Source: an uncultured Calothrix sp. (lineage in GTDB: Bacteria; Cyanobacteriota; Cyanobacteriia; Cyanobacteriales; Nostocaceae). Taken from it: a stretch of 5,135 bases of DNA. Shown piece by piece: positions 5,085 to 5,135 of the stretch. The stretch spans positions 1-5,135 of the forward strand of contig CAKZYM010000766.1 of the NCBI GenBank assembly GCA_937884685.1. Reading direction: 5' to 3'. The notes below the pieces were generated by a model. It ran no database searches. It worked only from the letters and a program-made list of their open reading frames with translations, and was not told the origin of the DNA. A program made the translations under genes and the position numbers. Every line of letters starts with the position of its first letter. Position 1 is the first letter of the stretch.

Positions 5085-5135
5085 CGAAATATTTGGTAAT
5101 TTAGATTGTACGATAATGTTTTAGCAATATTTACA

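Larger units (their letters stand above)
4673..5135. other. Intergenic DNA downstream of the methyltransferase gene
   Basis: No convincing reading frame, tRNA or transposase fragment is visible in these 463 bp. The region is AT-rich with one GC-richer patch (about 4970-4995). It holds several small dyads: CACATT-C-AATGTG (4750-4762), a hairpin at 4817-4838, a set of stems at 4930-5024, and a perfect A/T dyad at 5065-5084. There is also a short direct repeat ATTGCAA (near 4793 and 4801). It probably contains the 3' end of the methyltransferase transcript and perhaps upstream sequence of a gene beyond the window. Confidence 0.5.

Overview
The window looks like chromosomal DNA from a filamentous, probably heterocyst-forming cyanobacterium (Nostocales-type). 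The grounds are heptanucleotide tandem repeats of the kind known as STRR in that group, very AT-rich intergenic DNA around moderate-GC genes, and a small secreted protein that resembles a cyanobacterial family. No HIP1 octamer (GCGATCGC) was found, so the lineage call is an inference and not firm.

Layout. Positions 1-53 hold a tandem array of the heptamer AGGAGTT, cut by the window edge. Positions 54-442 are a non-coding spacer with a long imperfect hairpin (246-300) that ends in six T on the minus strand, so it looks like a minus-strand terminator. Positions 443-512 hold a second array of the same heptamer in the opposite orientation, only 5 bp beyond the stop of a minus-strand gene (518-943) for a 141-residue exported protein of unknown function. 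A 689-bp, very AT-rich intergenic region (944-1632) separates this gene from the divergent asparagine synthetase gene (1633-3135, + strand). A 217-bp gap with a 9-bp inverted repeat follows, then a 439-residue class I SAM-dependent methyltransferase with an unassigned C-terminal region (3353-4672, + strand). The last 463 bp (4673-5135) contain no recognisable gene, only several small inverted repeats.

Function. The only firm biochemical assignment is glutamine-dependent asparagine synthetase, in which every hallmark motif of both domains is intact. The methyltransferase call rests on a clear SAM-binding motif, but its substrate cannot be read from sequence. The two genes are co-directional, yet the gap and the inverted repeat between them make a tight operon uncertain, and no shared pathway can be shown from this window.

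No clearly new system is evident. The most interesting material is non-coding: the oppositely oriented heptamer arrays around a hairpin spacer, which would put many tandem AGGAG motifs and stops in all frames into the 3' end of the small gene's transcript, and an identical 10-mer inside two hairpins that flank the methyltransferase gene.
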